Positions 32,776-41,471 of a stretch of DNA of 64,000 bases are shown piece by piece (the stretch's first letter is position 1; every line of letters starts with the position of its first letter). This DNA is from Pseudomonadota bacterium. Its GTDB lineage: Bacteria; Pseudomonadota; Gammaproteobacteria; Burkholderiales; JABEVD01. The notes beneath the pieces are model-generated. The model was given only the letters and a program-made list of their open reading frames with translations. It was not told the DNA's origin and did no database searches. The stretch spans positions 62,001-126,000 of the forward strand of contig JAJZRS010000004.1 of assembly GCA_021802545.1 (NCBI GenBank), in the 5' to 3' direction. The translations under genes were made by a program, and so were the position numbers.

Positions 32776-33356
32776 TCCTTGTCGAATTCGCCCCTCAGCC
32801 TCTCGAGCGAATCATGGTAGCTTTGCGCGTCCCCGTAATCGAGAAAGCGCCTGTATCTCGAATGCCCGCCAAGAATCCTGCTCGCGTGCTTGATCGGGCA
32901 CCAATACTGCTCGGTCCTGCCCGCGATTTCCCTGACATAGGCGACGAGGCCGTTCCCGTACGAGCAATAGGCGCAGTTGATCTTCTCGATGAGATTGAGA
33001 TAGGCAAGGTGATGCCTGTCGAACACGATGTATTCCCGCCTTCTCACCTTGGGAATGCCGTAGACGGGGAAGCAGATCGCCTGATAGCAGGTGACGAAAA
33101 GATCGAGCAACAGGAAGGGGAAAATCAGCGAATAGACGACGGGCGCAACGAGGATGTGCTTGAGCTCCGCTTCGGCGATATAGGCAATAAGCGAAGTCTT
33201 GAGCCTTCTGTGCTCCTTGACGATCTCGCGCTCGAAGCGGATCCGCCTGTCATGGATCGAAAAACGCAGTTCCTCGCGCTTCTTGGCGAGTTCTTCCTCG
33301 AGTTCGTTCTCGAGTTCCCTGATTTTTCCCAGGAGATTGCTGATGTTCTGGTCCAT
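32772..33356 (-). CDS. Hypothetical membrane protein coupled to earP
   Basis: 194 aa, not recognised. Residues 1-55 are highly charged and likely coiled coil (KIRELENELEEELAKKREEL). One or two membrane segments follow at about 70-100. The C-terminal half has Cys and His residues in INCAYCSYGNG and QYWCPIKHA, which could bind a metal. Its stop overlaps the earP start by 4 bases, so the two are translated together. Nothing else points to a function. Confidence 0.85.
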   Translation of the reverse strand: MDQNISNLLGKIRELENELEEELAKKREELRFSIHDRRIRFEREIVKEHRRLKTSLIAYIAEAELKHILVAPVVYSLIFPFLLLDLFVTCYQAICFPVYGIPKVRRREYIVFDRHHLAYLNLIEKINCAYCSYGNGLVAYVREIAGRTEQYWCPIKHASRILGGHSRYRRFLDYGDAQSYHDSLERLRGEFDKE

Positions 33357-33391
33357 GGCGCTCCCTTAGCAATGGACCCAAGATAGCAGAC

Positions 33392-34780
33392 TTAAAGCGA
33401 CTTCACCATGTCCTCGACGACCTTCTTCGCGTCCCCGAACACCATCATGGTCTTGTCCATGTAGAAGAGATCGTTGTCGAGTCCCGAATAGCCTGCCGCC
33501 ATGCTGCGCTTGACCACGATGATGGTCCTCGCCTTGTAGGCTTCCAGGATCGGCATGCCGTAGATCGGGCTGCCCGGATTGTTCTTTGCAGCGGGGTTCA
33601 CCACGTCGTTCGCGCCGATCACGAGCACGACGTCGGTATCCGAAAATTCGCTGTTGATTTCATCCATTTCCAGCACCTGCTCGTAGGGCACTTCCGCTTC
33701 AGCGAGCAGCACGTTCATGTGCCCAGGCATCCTGCCTGCAACCGGGTGAATCGCATAGCGCACCTTGATGCCCTTCTCGCCCAGGATATGGGTCATTTCC
33801 TGCAGCGCATGCTGGGCACGCGCAACCGCAAGCCCGTAGCCCGGAACGATGACGATGCTCTCGGCGTTGCCCATGATGTAGGCAGCATCCTCGGGGCTTC
33901 CGCTTCTCACGTTTTTCTGCGCGCCGCCGGATGCCTGTTGTTCCTCACCTGGCGCAGCCCCGAACCCGCCCAGCATCACGTTGATGAAGGAGCGGTTCAT
34001 CGCCTTGCACATGATGTAGGACAGGATCGCGCCAGAACTGCCTACGAGAGAACCTGCCACGATCAGCATGTTGTTGTTGAGGGTGAAGCCTATGCCTGCC
34101 GCCGCCCAGCCCGAATAGGAGTTGAGCATGGACACCACGACGGGCATGTCCGCCCCGCCGATCGGGATGATGAGCAGAACGCCGAGCAGAAGCGCGATGC
34201 CGGTCATGGCGACGAAAGGCGTCCAGCTCTGGGTGATGTAGAAGGCGATGCCGAATCCGAGCATGACGATCGCCAGGACCAGGTTCAGCCAGTGCTGCCC
34301 CGAAAACGAAACCGGAGCGCTCCTGATCTTTCCGGAAAGCTTGCCGAAAGCGATGACCGAGCCGGAGAAGGTGATCGCGCCTACGAACGTGCCGATGAAG
34401 AGTTCGATCAGGCTCTCCGGACGAAGCGCGCCGTCCGCGCCCGCGATGCCGTAGGCGACCGGATTGTTGAGGGCGGAAACCGCGATGAATACGGCTGCAA
34501 GCCCGACGAGCGAATGCATCGCCGCGACGAGCTCGGGCATGGCCGTCATTTCGATCTTCCTCGCAATCGTGCCCCCGATCGAGCCGCCGACCAGGATGCA
34601 GCCGAGGATCAAGGCGTAATTATGGGTGAGGGAGAGCGTCGTCAATACGGCGATCAGCATGCCGACCATGCCGAAGGCGTTTCCTCGCCGGGCAGAAACA
34701 GGAGAGGAGAGCCCTTTCAGGGACAGGATGAAGAGGATCGCAGCCAGTAGGTAGGCGAGCGCGACTTGGTTTGCTGACAT
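33392..34780 (-). CDS. pntB: NAD(P) transhydrogenase subunit beta
   Basis: 462 aa. About nine membrane segments (residues 1-265) lead into the NADP-binding dIII domain, with VPGYGLAVARAQHAL near residue 318 and the C-terminal KRSMAAGYSGLDNDLF. PntB binds NADP and forms the proton channel with PntAB. The subunit is encoded separately from pntA and pntAB, the three-gene arrangement common in alpha- and betaproteobacteria. It is 2 bases after pntAB. Confidence 0.96.
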   Translation of the reverse strand: MSANQVALAYLLAAILFILSLKGLSSPVSARRGNAFGMVGMLIAVLTTLSLTHNYALILGCILVGGSIGGTIARKIEMTAMPELVAAMHSLVGLAAVFIAVSALNNPVAYGIAGADGALRPESLIELFIGTFVGAITFSGSVIAFGKLSGKIRSAPVSFSGQHWLNLVLAIVMLGFGIAFYITQSWTPFVAMTGIALLLGVLLIIPIGGADMPVVVSMLNSYSGWAAAGIGFTLNNNMLIVAGSLVGSSGAILSYIMCKAMNRSFINVMLGGFGAAPGEEQQASGGAQKNVRSGSPEDAAYIMGNAESIVIVPGYGLAVARAQHALQEMTHILGEKGIKVRYAIHPVAGRMPGHMNVLLAEAEVPYEQVLEMDEINSEFSDTDVVLVIGANDVVNPAAKNNPGSPIYGMPILEAYKARTIIVVKRSMAAGYSGLDNDLFYMDKTMMVFGDAKKVVEDMVKSL

Positions 34781-34782
34781 GG

Positions 34783-35079
34783 TTACCTCTTTTTCTTCTT
34801 GAACATTTCAAGCATGCGGCGGGTCACGAGAAACCCTCCGAACACGTTGATTGCCGCGAGCGTCACCGCGATCGCTCCGACGATCGTTCCGAAATCGATC
34901 TTGGAAGGGCCGGCTGCGAGCATCGCGCCGACGATGATGATGCCGCTGATCGCATTGGTCACGGCCATGAGCGGAGTATGCAGCGCAGGCGTGACGTTCC
35001 ACACGACATGGTAGCCGACGAATATCGCCAGGACGAAAACCGTGAGATTGATGATGACTGGATCGACTGCGCCGCCCAT
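34783..35079 (-). CDS. pntAB: NAD(P) transhydrogenase subunit alpha, membrane part
   Basis: 98 aa with three to four membrane helices. It corresponds to the C-terminal membrane segment of the enteric PntA, split off here as its own gene. It ends in a basic tail ([10 protein letters not shown]). AAGGAG precedes the ATG. It lies between pntA and pntB at 10 and 2 bases. Confidence 0.94.
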   Translation of the reverse strand: MGGAVDPVIINLTVFVLAIFVGYHVVWNVTPALHTPLMAVTNAISGIIIVGAMLAAGPSKIDFGTIVGAIAVTLAAINVFGGFLVTRRMLEMFKKKKR

Positions 35080-35089
35080 AGGATTCTCC

Positions 35090-36202
35090 TTACTTGATGA
35101 CCAGTTCGCCGTTCAATGCAACCAGGGTGCCGGAGACGATCTCGTCTTCCCGGTTGACATTCAGCTCCCCGGTTTTCGCATCGAACAGCAGATTGATGAA
35201 ATTCAGCATGTTGCGTGCATAAAGCGCGCTCGCATCCGCCGCCACCATGGCGGGCAGGTTGCTGTAGCCGATCAGGGTCACGCCATGCTTTTCCACGACC
35301 TTGTCCTTCTCGGAAAGCGGGCAGTTGCCGCCGAATTCGACGGCCATGTCGACGACCACAGAGCCGTGCCGCATCGCCTTGACCGTCTCTTCCTGGAGCA
35401 GGACAGGGGCAGGCCTTCCAGGGATCAATGCGGTCGTGATCACGATATCGGACTGGATCGCCCTGGCATGGATGAGCTCGGCCTGCTTTTTCTTGTATTC
35501 TTCCGACATTTCCTTGGCGTAGCCGCCGGACGTCTCGGCGCTCGCCCCCTCTTCGAGCGGCACTTCGATGAATTTCGCGCCGAGGCTCAACACCTGTTCC
35601 TTGACGGCCGGCCTCACGTCGAACGCCTCGATTACCGCGCCCAGCCTTTTTGCCGTGGCGATTGCCTGGAGGCCGGCCACCCCCACGCCCAGGATCAGCA
35701 CGCGTGCCGCCTTCACCGTTCCGGCTGCGGTCATCAGCATGGGAAAGAAGCGTCCGTAGGCGTTCGCCGCGAGCATCACCGACTTGTATCCGCCGATGTT
35801 CGCCTGGGAAGACAGCACGTCCATGCTCTGCGCACGGCTGATGCGCGGAATCGACTCCATGGCAAATGCGGTGAGGCCGTGCCCGGCATAGGCCGACATC
35901 TTCTCCTTGTCATGGGGAGCAAGCATTCCGGCGATGATGCTTCCTTTCCTGGCGAGCCCGAATTCGGATTCCTCGAGCCCCCTCACCTTCAGAACGAGAT
36001 CGGATGCGGCATAGAGTTCGGCAGCGGACCCCACGATCTTCGCCCCAGCCGCCTCGAATTCGCCATCCTCGATGTTTGCGCCCAGTCCTGCGCCCGACTG
36101 GACGAATACCGAATGCTGGCCCGCGAGCTTTTTCACCGTCTCAGGGGTCGCAGCGACCCGCTTCTCCCCCGCCCTGACCTCAAGAGGGATGCCTATCTGC
36201 AT
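35090..36202 (-). CDS. pntA: NAD(P) transhydrogenase subunit alpha, NAD-binding part
   Basis: 370 aa from the ATG at 36202, which has GGGAG upstream; an 8-codon longer form is less likely. It begins with [20 protein letters not shown], the alanine dehydrogenase/PNT N-terminal domain. The NAD-binding Rossmann region is [20 protein letters not shown] near residue 165. Coupled to proton import, PntAB reduces NADP+ with NADH. It follows hoxW by 36 bases on the same strand, placing it downstream of the NAD-reducing hydrogenase. Confidence 0.96.
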   Translation of the reverse strand: MQIGIPLEVRAGEKRVAATPETVKKLAGQHSVFVQSGAGLGANIEDGEFEAAGAKIVGSAAELYAASDLVLKVRGLEESEFGLARKGSIIAGMLAPHDKEKMSAYAGHGLTAFAMESIPRISRAQSMDVLSSQANIGGYKSVMLAANAYGRFFPMLMTAAGTVKAARVLILGVGVAGLQAIATAKRLGAVIEAFDVRPAVKEQVLSLGAKFIEVPLEEGASAETSGGYAKEMSEEYKKKQAELIHARAIQSDIVITTALIPGRPAPVLLQEETVKAMRHGSVVVDMAVEFGGNCPLSEKDKVVEKHGVTLIGYSNLPAMVAADASALYARNMLNFINLLFDAKTGELNVNREDEIVSGTLVALNGELVIK

Positions 36203-36238
36203 TTCGATTCTCCCGTCCAGCAACAAAATTATCGGATT

Positions 36239-36709
36239 TTAACCCGGAATGGCGGCTTTCCCCAAGTTGCATTTCGAAGTCAGGAAATCCGCGAGAAAAA
36301 CCCAGGCTGCCTCCAGGTTATTCCATGCTGAAGGACTCAGCGGCTCGGAAAGCTCGAACGACTCCCCCTTCACGCCCAGAAGATAGGCTTTTGGGGCCTG
36401 CTTCACCAGCACACGCTCGCAGACTTCGAGCAGTGCCTCAGGGGAAAGGGCATGGGTGCTGTAGCTTGCGTCCCGAGCAGGGGAAATCTGTTTCATTTCG
36501 AAGGCTGCTTCGATGCCGATTGCCGCATCGACGAAAATCGCGCATTCCCGATCGGCAAGGTCAAAAGCATGTTCGATCTGCAATTGATAATCGCAAACAG
36601 CATCGAATTTCCCGCTGTGATTCTGGAGTCGATCAAAAATCATCGGCCCGATCGCATCATCCCCCCGGCTGGGATTGCCGCAGCAGAAAATCACGATTCC
36701 AGGACGCAC
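36239..36709 (-). CDS. hoxW: Hydrogenase maturation protease HoxW
   Basis: 156 aa of the HybD/HycI peptidase family. The N-terminal FCCGNPSRGDDAIGP holds the nickel-recognition Asp, and FVDAAIG holds the second conserved Asp. HoxW removes the C-terminal peptide of HoxH after nickel insertion. Its start lies 19 bases inside hoxH, so it is specific to this hydrogenase. Confidence 0.92.
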   Translation of the reverse strand: MRPGIVIFCCGNPSRGDDAIGPMIFDRLQNHSGKFDAVCDYQLQIEHAFDLADRECAIFVDAAIGIEAAFEMKQISPARDASYSTHALSPEALLEVCERVLVKQAPKAYLLGVKGESFELSEPLSPSAWNNLEAAWVFLADFLTSKCNLGKAAIPG

Positions 36710-38097
36710 AGGCGCTCACCCCGGTGATCGAGAATGTCGACCTTCAACGGCATCTTGCCCACCGCATGAGTCGCACAGGACAGGCAGGGATCGAAAGCGC
36801 GGATCGCCACTTCTATCCTGTTGAGCATCCCTTCCGTGATTTCCTGCCTCCCGTCGATGTGATGCTTCGCCACGCTCAATATGGCCTCGTTCATCGCCCG
36901 GTTGTTGTGCGTCGTCGAAACGATGAGATTCGCCATCTCGACGAGCCCTTCATCATCGATGCGGTAGTGATGGATGAGTGTGCCGCGCGGCGCTTCGATG
37001 ACCCCTACCCCTTCACGCCCCATGCTGGTCTCGACCCTGAGGTCTTCCCCAATGATGTCCGGATCATGCAGAAGATCGCGCATGCTCTCGGCGCAATGCA
37101 AGAGTTCGATCATCCTCGCCCAATGGTAGGCCAGCGTGGCATGAACCGGGCGGCCGATTGAAGCGAATTCCTTGCGCCTCGATTCAGCAAGCGGGCTGGC
37201 CATCCTGTCGCAATTGTTGATCCTCGCGAGCGGCCCCACCCTGTACATTCCCTTCCCTTCCACAATATAGGGGAACTTCATGTAGCTCCAGGATTTCACT
37301 TCCTCCCGGATATATTCCGAATATCTCGAATCGGCAACGCCGTCGAAATCGAATTCACCCATCGCGTTCGTGCAGCGCAAACGGCCGTCGTAGAGTTCGT
37401 GCAGGCCGCCTTCCCCGACGATCGAAAGGAATGAGGAAGACAGGCCTGCAAAATCCAGGTAGCTCCGATCGGAGAGGAAAATGTCCCGGGCGAGATCGAC
37501 CGCGTCATCTGCCCATTCGATGATGTCATCGATATCCTTCATCAGGCGATCTCGCTCATCAATGGACAATGCCTTGTTCATCCCGCCGGGAACGGCGCCC
37601 GTGCCGTGGATCCGCTTTCCCATGAGAAACTGGATCACTTCCTGGCCGTATTTCCTGAGCCTCACCCCTTTGAGCGCGAGATCGGGATAGGCCTTCAAGA
37701 GCCCTGCAATATTGCGCTGCTGCACCTCGGAATCGAAGCCGAAAAGGAGATCCGGGGAAGAAAGATGGAAAAAATGCAGCGCATGGGACTGCAGCACCTG
37801 GCCGAAATGCAGCAGCCTCCTCAGTTTCTCGGCAGTCGGCGTGAGCATCTCGACCCCCATGATCCTGTCGATCGCCTTGGCCGAAGCGAGATGGTGGCTG
37901 ACCGGGCAGATGCCGCACAGGCGCTCGACGAGCACGGGCACTTCCCAGTAGGGCCGCCCCTGGACGAACTTTTCGAAGCCCCTGAATTCGACGATATGCA
38001 GACGCGCCTCGATCACCCTGTTCTCCTCGTCGAGCTGCAGGGTGACCTTGCCGTGCCCTTCGACGCGCGTGAGAGGATCGATGGCGATTCTAGTCAT
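36691..38097 (-). CDS. hoxH: NAD-reducing [NiFe] hydrogenase large subunit HoxH
   Basis: 468 aa. Both nickel-binding cysteine motifs are intact: RLCGICPVSHH near residue 59 and DPCLSCATH near the C-terminus. After that His lies a 24-residue tail (AVGKMPLKVDILD and onward), the peptide expected to be cleaved by HoxW. The sequence is of the bidirectional, NAD-linked type (group 3d). It overlaps hoxY by 8 bases. No hyp maturation genes are in the window. Confidence 0.97.
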   Translation of the reverse strand: MTRIAIDPLTRVEGHGKVTLQLDEENRVIEARLHIVEFRGFEKFVQGRPYWEVPVLVERLCGICPVSHHLASAKAIDRIMGVEMLTPTAEKLRRLLHFGQVLQSHALHFFHLSSPDLLFGFDSEVQQRNIAGLLKAYPDLALKGVRLRKYGQEVIQFLMGKRIHGTGAVPGGMNKALSIDERDRLMKDIDDIIEWADDAVDLARDIFLSDRSYLDFAGLSSSFLSIVGEGGLHELYDGRLRCTNAMGEFDFDGVADSRYSEYIREEVKSWSYMKFPYIVEGKGMYRVGPLARINNCDRMASPLAESRRKEFASIGRPVHATLAYHWARMIELLHCAESMRDLLHDPDIIGEDLRVETSMGREGVGVIEAPRGTLIHHYRIDDEGLVEMANLIVSTTHNNRAMNEAILSVAKHHIDGRQEITEGMLNRIEVAIRAFDPCLSCATHAVGKMPLKVDILDHRGERLCVLES

Positions 38098-38620
38098 AAT
38101 GGATGAGATTCGTCGGCAATTGAGGTTCCTCTCCCTTCAGCAAAGCCTCAAGAAGCACTTCGAAGGCTTCAGCGGGAGGCGGGCAGCCCGGCAGAAAATA
38201 ATCGATTTTCACCGCCTCGTGCACGGGCATGACCTTGTCGAGCAGCCGGGGCAGTTCGGGATCCGACGGGATCTGGGGATGGTCTATGCCGATGCCGTCG
38301 AGATAGGCTTCGGCAAGGCAGGCTTCGAGCGGAAAATGGTTCCTCATCGACGGAATTCCGCCGTTGATCGCGCAGGCGCCGACCGCGACCAGAATGCCGC
38401 AATTTTCCCTGAAGGCTTTCACCACCTCGACATTTTCCTCGTTGCACAGCCCGCCTTCGATCAGCCCGATGTCGCATTTTCCGACCGACTTGATGTCGGT
38501 GAAGGGGCTCCTGTCGAATTCCACCTTTTCGACAAGATCGAAGAGCTTCTCGTCCATGTCCAGGAATGACATGTGGCAGCCGAAGCAGCCGCACAGCGAA
38601 CAGGTGGCGAGCCTAATCAT
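38090..38620 (-). CDS. hoxY: NAD-reducing hydrogenase small subunit HoxY
   Basis: 176 aa, the short form typical of Hox enzymes. The ligands of the proximal iron-sulfur cluster are seen in CSLCGCFGCHMSF near residue 7, VGACAINGG near residue 80, and PGCPPPAEA near residue 144. HoxY passes electrons from HoxH to the diaphorase module HoxFU. It overlaps hoxU and hoxH by 8 bases each. Confidence 0.97.
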   Translation of the reverse strand: MIRLATCSLCGCFGCHMSFLDMDEKLFDLVEKVEFDRSPFTDIKSVGKCDIGLIEGGLCNEENVEVVKAFRENCGILVAVGACAINGGIPSMRNHFPLEACLAEAYLDGIGIDHPQIPSDPELPRLLDKVMPVHEAVKIDYFLPGCPPPAEAFEVLLEALLKGEEPQLPTNLIHYD

Positions 38621-39275
38621 AAAGCCGCATCCCTATGGGCACCTCGAACCCGCGTCCCTTGACCAGAATCGCACCGACAGGACAGACATGGACCGCCTTG
38701 TCCTCGACAGAAATGTCCGTGTCGACCAGCAAGCCGCTTTTTGAATTGACGACGAGTCGGGTGGCAAGCCCGCGTCCCGAGATATCGAATACGGCTTTCC
38801 CGTCGACATCCCGGCTCGCCCGCACGCACAGCGCGCAGAAAATGCAGCGATCGTTGTCGATCAGGATGTCTGGATGGGAAGCATCCATTTCACGCTTCGG
38901 ATAGAAGGGCCGGTAGTGGGGGTCGAGCATGCCCGCATTGTAGGCGGCATGCTGCAGCCTGCAGCTCCCGCTCTTTTCGCAGGACGGGCAATAATGGTTT
39001 CCTTCGACGAACAGCATCCTCAGGATGCCGAGCCTCATCTCTTTCAGTTCTTCCGTTTCGCTCTCGACCTGCATCCCTTCCCTTGCAGGCTGCGTGCAGG
39101 CCGAGGAAAATCGCCCGTCAATTTTCACCGTGCACAGCCTGCAGCTGCCGTACGGCGTGTATCCCGGAAGATGGCAGAGATGGGCGATGGGCTTATCCGC
39201 CGCCAGCGCGCAATCCATGACGGTCTGCCCATCCTCGAAAGGAATTTCGTGCCCATCCAGATGGATCGTCTTCAT
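38613..39275 (-). CDS. hoxU: NAD-reducing hydrogenase diaphorase subunit HoxU
   Basis: 220 aa. An N-terminal 2Fe-2S ferredoxin domain shows GSCRLCTVKID and ACTQP. It is followed by the HYCPSCEKSGSC motif and a 4Fe-4S region (CIFCALCVRASRD). It resembles the N-terminal part of complex I NuoG. HoxU links HoxY to HoxF. It overlaps hoxF by 4 bases. Confidence 0.96.
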   Translation of the reverse strand: MKTIHLDGHEIPFEDGQTVMDCALAADKPIAHLCHLPGYTPYGSCRLCTVKIDGRFSSACTQPAREGMQVESETEELKEMRLGILRMLFVEGNHYCPSCEKSGSCRLQHAAYNAGMLDPHYRPFYPKREMDASHPDILIDNDRCIFCALCVRASRDVDGKAVFDISGRGLATRLVVNSKSGLLVDTDISVEDKAVHVCPVGAILVKGRGFEVPIGMRLYD

Positions 39276-40861
39276 CGCCCCTCCAGTGCGGCGCGTCCGG
39301 CTGCGAAATGCTCAGGAAATTTCTTGAGCATGTCCATCACAGCCCGGGAAGCGCTCAGGCCGAGACCGCAGTGGCTCGCCCTGAGGACGATGTTCAGGTT
39401 TTCGATTTCCGAAACGGCTTCCCCGCCTCGCGTCGCGCTTTCCAAGGCTTCGGCCAACAAGGAGGTGCCGACCCGGCAAGGCGTGCAAAAACCGCAGGAT
39501 TCGTCTGCGAAAAAGCGCGCGAAATTGAGCGCCGCTTCACTCATGTCGCGCGAAGCATTGAATATCATGATCGAACCGCTCGTCGGCAGGTCCTCGAATC
39601 CGATTCTCCTGCCGAATTCGGTTTTGTCCAGACAGGTGCCTGCAGCGCCCCCGACCTGAACGGCAAGCGCATCTTTTGCTTCGCATTCAGCCAGTAGCGC
39701 TTCAACGGATACGCCGAAAGGAAATTCATACACGCCCGGCTTTACGCAATCGCCCGAAATCGAAAGCAGCTTGGTGCCTTTCGATTTTTCCGTGCCGAGC
39801 GAACGGAATGCCTTTTCTCCGCCCGAAGCAATGGCTGCAACCGCGCAGAACGTCTCGACATTGTCGACAACGGTGGGCATGCCGAAAAGGCCATGCGTGA
39901 CGGGAAAAGGCGGGCGTACCCTCGGAATGCCTCTTTTTCCCTCGATCGATTCGAGCAAAGCCGATTCCTCCCCGCAAATGTAGGCGCCTGCGCCCCAATG
40001 CAGCTCGATTTCGAAACCGGGCCTGCTCCATCGAGCGATCGCCTCTTTCAGATGATCTTCGAGATAACGGTATTCGCCCCGCACATAAAGTATGCCATGC
40101 TCTGCCCCGACGATATCCGCGCAGAGCGCCATGCCTTCGAAAAGCCGGTCGGCGCGATGCTGAAGCAGCGCCCTGTCCTTGAATGTGCCCGGCTCTCCTT
40201 CGTCTGCATTGCAGACCACATAGCGCCCTTCCCCCTTCGCTTCCCGGCATGCGTTCCATTTCTTCGCCGTCGGATATCCCGCTCCTCCCCTGCCTCTCAG
40301 AGCGCAGTCCTGCAATGCTTGAAGCAGATCTTCGCCTTTCAGATGCGGACCTTGCCAGTCATCGAAAAGCCATGACTGTCTTTTCAAATTCGATTCGACG
40401 CGAAAAAATTCTTCAGGCCAGCTTGATACAGGTATGCTTCGCTTCACGAGATCCGCTATCGCGTCGATGCGCGATGCGCTGAGATTCGGAACGGCCAGCC
40501 CGTTCACGAGCAGGGCAGGCCCTTGGTCGCACATGCCAGTGCATGAAGTATTCGAAAGGCTCGCATGGTTGCCCAGATTTTTCGAAAGCCTGGAAAACAG
40601 CACCCTGCTTCCCTGCATCCAGTCGGTGATATTGTCGCTCATCAGAAACGCATAATCCCCTTTGGGCTCGCGGCTCAACAAAGCATAAAACTCGACATCG
40701 CCCACGATCCTGGAGAAGGGAATGTGAAGTCTGGTGGACAGCTGACCGATTGCATCGTCGGGAACATGGCCAAAGCGTCTCTGGATCTCGATCAGGATCT
40801 GGAGCGGCCTGTTTCCCATGCGTTCGATCAGGAGATCCGCATGTTCCTGAATGGAAGGCAT
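39272..40861 (-). CDS. hoxF: NAD-reducing hydrogenase diaphorase subunit HoxF (NuoE-NuoF fusion)
   Basis: 529 aa from the ATG at 40861; a GTG at 40882 would add 7 residues. Residues 1 to about 140 are a NuoE-like domain keeping TSCTGMCDQGPALLVNG but with the first cysteine pair replaced by SDNITDWMQG. The NuoF-like remainder has the FMN/NADH sites RGRGGAGYPTAKKW and GAGAYICGEESAL. It also has the 4Fe-4S ligands ESCGFCTPCRVGTS, with a later Cys in ASHCGLG. HoxF reduces NAD+. It heads the hoxFUYHW-pnt run. No separate hoxE is present. Confidence 0.95.
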   Translation of the reverse strand: MPSIQEHADLLIERMGNRPLQILIEIQRRFGHVPDDAIGQLSTRLHIPFSRIVGDVEFYALLSREPKGDYAFLMSDNITDWMQGSRVLFSRLSKNLGNHASLSNTSCTGMCDQGPALLVNGLAVPNLSASRIDAIADLVKRSIPVSSWPEEFFRVESNLKRQSWLFDDWQGPHLKGEDLLQALQDCALRGRGGAGYPTAKKWNACREAKGEGRYVVCNADEGEPGTFKDRALLQHRADRLFEGMALCADIVGAEHGILYVRGEYRYLEDHLKEAIARWSRPGFEIELHWGAGAYICGEESALLESIEGKRGIPRVRPPFPVTHGLFGMPTVVDNVETFCAVAAIASGGEKAFRSLGTEKSKGTKLLSISGDCVKPGVYEFPFGVSVEALLAECEAKDALAVQVGGAAGTCLDKTEFGRRIGFEDLPTSGSIMIFNASRDMSEAALNFARFFADESCGFCTPCRVGTSLLAEALESATRGGEAVSEIENLNIVLRASHCGLGLSASRAVMDMLKKFPEHFAAGRAALEGR

Positions 40862-40911
40862 CGCTTCTCTTTGGATAAGCACTTTACGATTCTAGCATGC
40901 CCAATCCAGCC

Positions 40912-40994
40912 AATTGATTTGACGTCAATTTAACGGACTCAGACGGCACGTTCGGCAAATCCATTAAAAAAACCATTTCAATATTATGGTTTTT
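40912..40994. promoter_or_regulatory. Inverted repeats in the hoxF / small membrane protein intergenic region
   Basis: The 269-base divergent gap holds two dyads. AATTGA (40912) and TCAATT (40925) flank a perfect 10-base palindrome, TTGACGTCAA (40919-40928). Further on, AAAAACCAT (40968) pairs with ATGGTTTTT (40986) around a 9-base loop. Either could be an operator for the hydrogenase operon or for the divergent small gene. No regulator is identified; the first resembles FNR/CRP-type dyads only loosely. The rest of the gap shows nothing I can name. Confidence 0.35.
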
Positions 40995-41130
40995 ATGTTA
41001 CAAGGATGCTTGCGTCGGCATGAACAGGCCTGCGCAGCGTTTCAAATCAACGAGAAAAGGGAAGGCATCCGACGGAATCTAAACGGACACTGCCTATTAC
41101 ATCAAAGCAATTCGTTTGAGGAGGGTAATG

Positions 41131-41412
41131 ATGGCAAGCAGGAGTTTATCGAGCAAGGCATTTTGGGCAACCATCGTTGGCGGCATGCTGACCGGGATGG
41201 GCAACGGAAGCGTGTTTGGTGCAGCGACGATGTGTCTGGTCGGACGAGGTTCCTTCGGAAACTGGGGCGGAGACGGCCATCAAGCCTACAACCCCTACAC
41301 TTTCAGCGGTTTCGTAGACTGGTGTATGATCGTTTTCGGCATCGCCTACGTCATCATCCTGGCGATTTCGATGTCCCGCCACGGCGCGCTTGAGGCACAG
41401 GCGCAAGGCTAA
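41131..41412 (+). CDS. Small hydrophobic membrane protein
   Basis: 93 aa, not recognised. A very strong ribosome site, GAGGAGGG (41118-41125), sits 5 bases before the ATG at 41131; ATG at 41128 would be too close. It has two membrane segments (about residues 9-33 and 65-86) separated by a Gly/Trp/Tyr-rich loop (GRGSFGNWGGDGHQAYNPYT). It is followed by a perfect hairpin and a second small membrane protein. The strong RBS suggests high expression. Confidence 0.8.
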   Translation: MASRSLSSKAFWATIVGGMLTGMGNGSVFGAATMCLVGRGSFGNWGGDGHQAYNPYTFSGFVDWCMIVFGIAYVIILAISMSRHGALEAQAQG

Positions 41413-41421
41413 ATGCATTAA

Positions 41422-41447
41422 GGTCCGGCGCAAGCCGGACCTCTTTT
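41422..41447 (+). terminator. Intergenic hairpin with T-run (terminator or attenuator)
   Basis: GGTCCGGC (41422-41429) pairs perfectly with GCCGGACC (41434-41441) around a GCAA tetraloop, followed by TCTTTTC. This is a good intrinsic terminator shape. It lies between two co-directional small membrane-protein genes only 59 bases apart. It could therefore act as a partial terminator that sets their ratio, or as a 3' stabiliser of the first message. Confidence 0.75.
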
Positions 41448-41471
41448 CAACCTGCTGAAAAGGAGCAGCAT

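Noticed and set aside
33719..34750. 343-codon open frame opposite pntB
   Set aside because: Shadow of pntB; charged low-complexity composition and no ribosome site.
40986..41393. 135-codon open frame overlapping the 93-aa small membrane protein
   Set aside because: Wrong frame relative to the strong GAGGAGGG site and not hydrophobic or domain-like.
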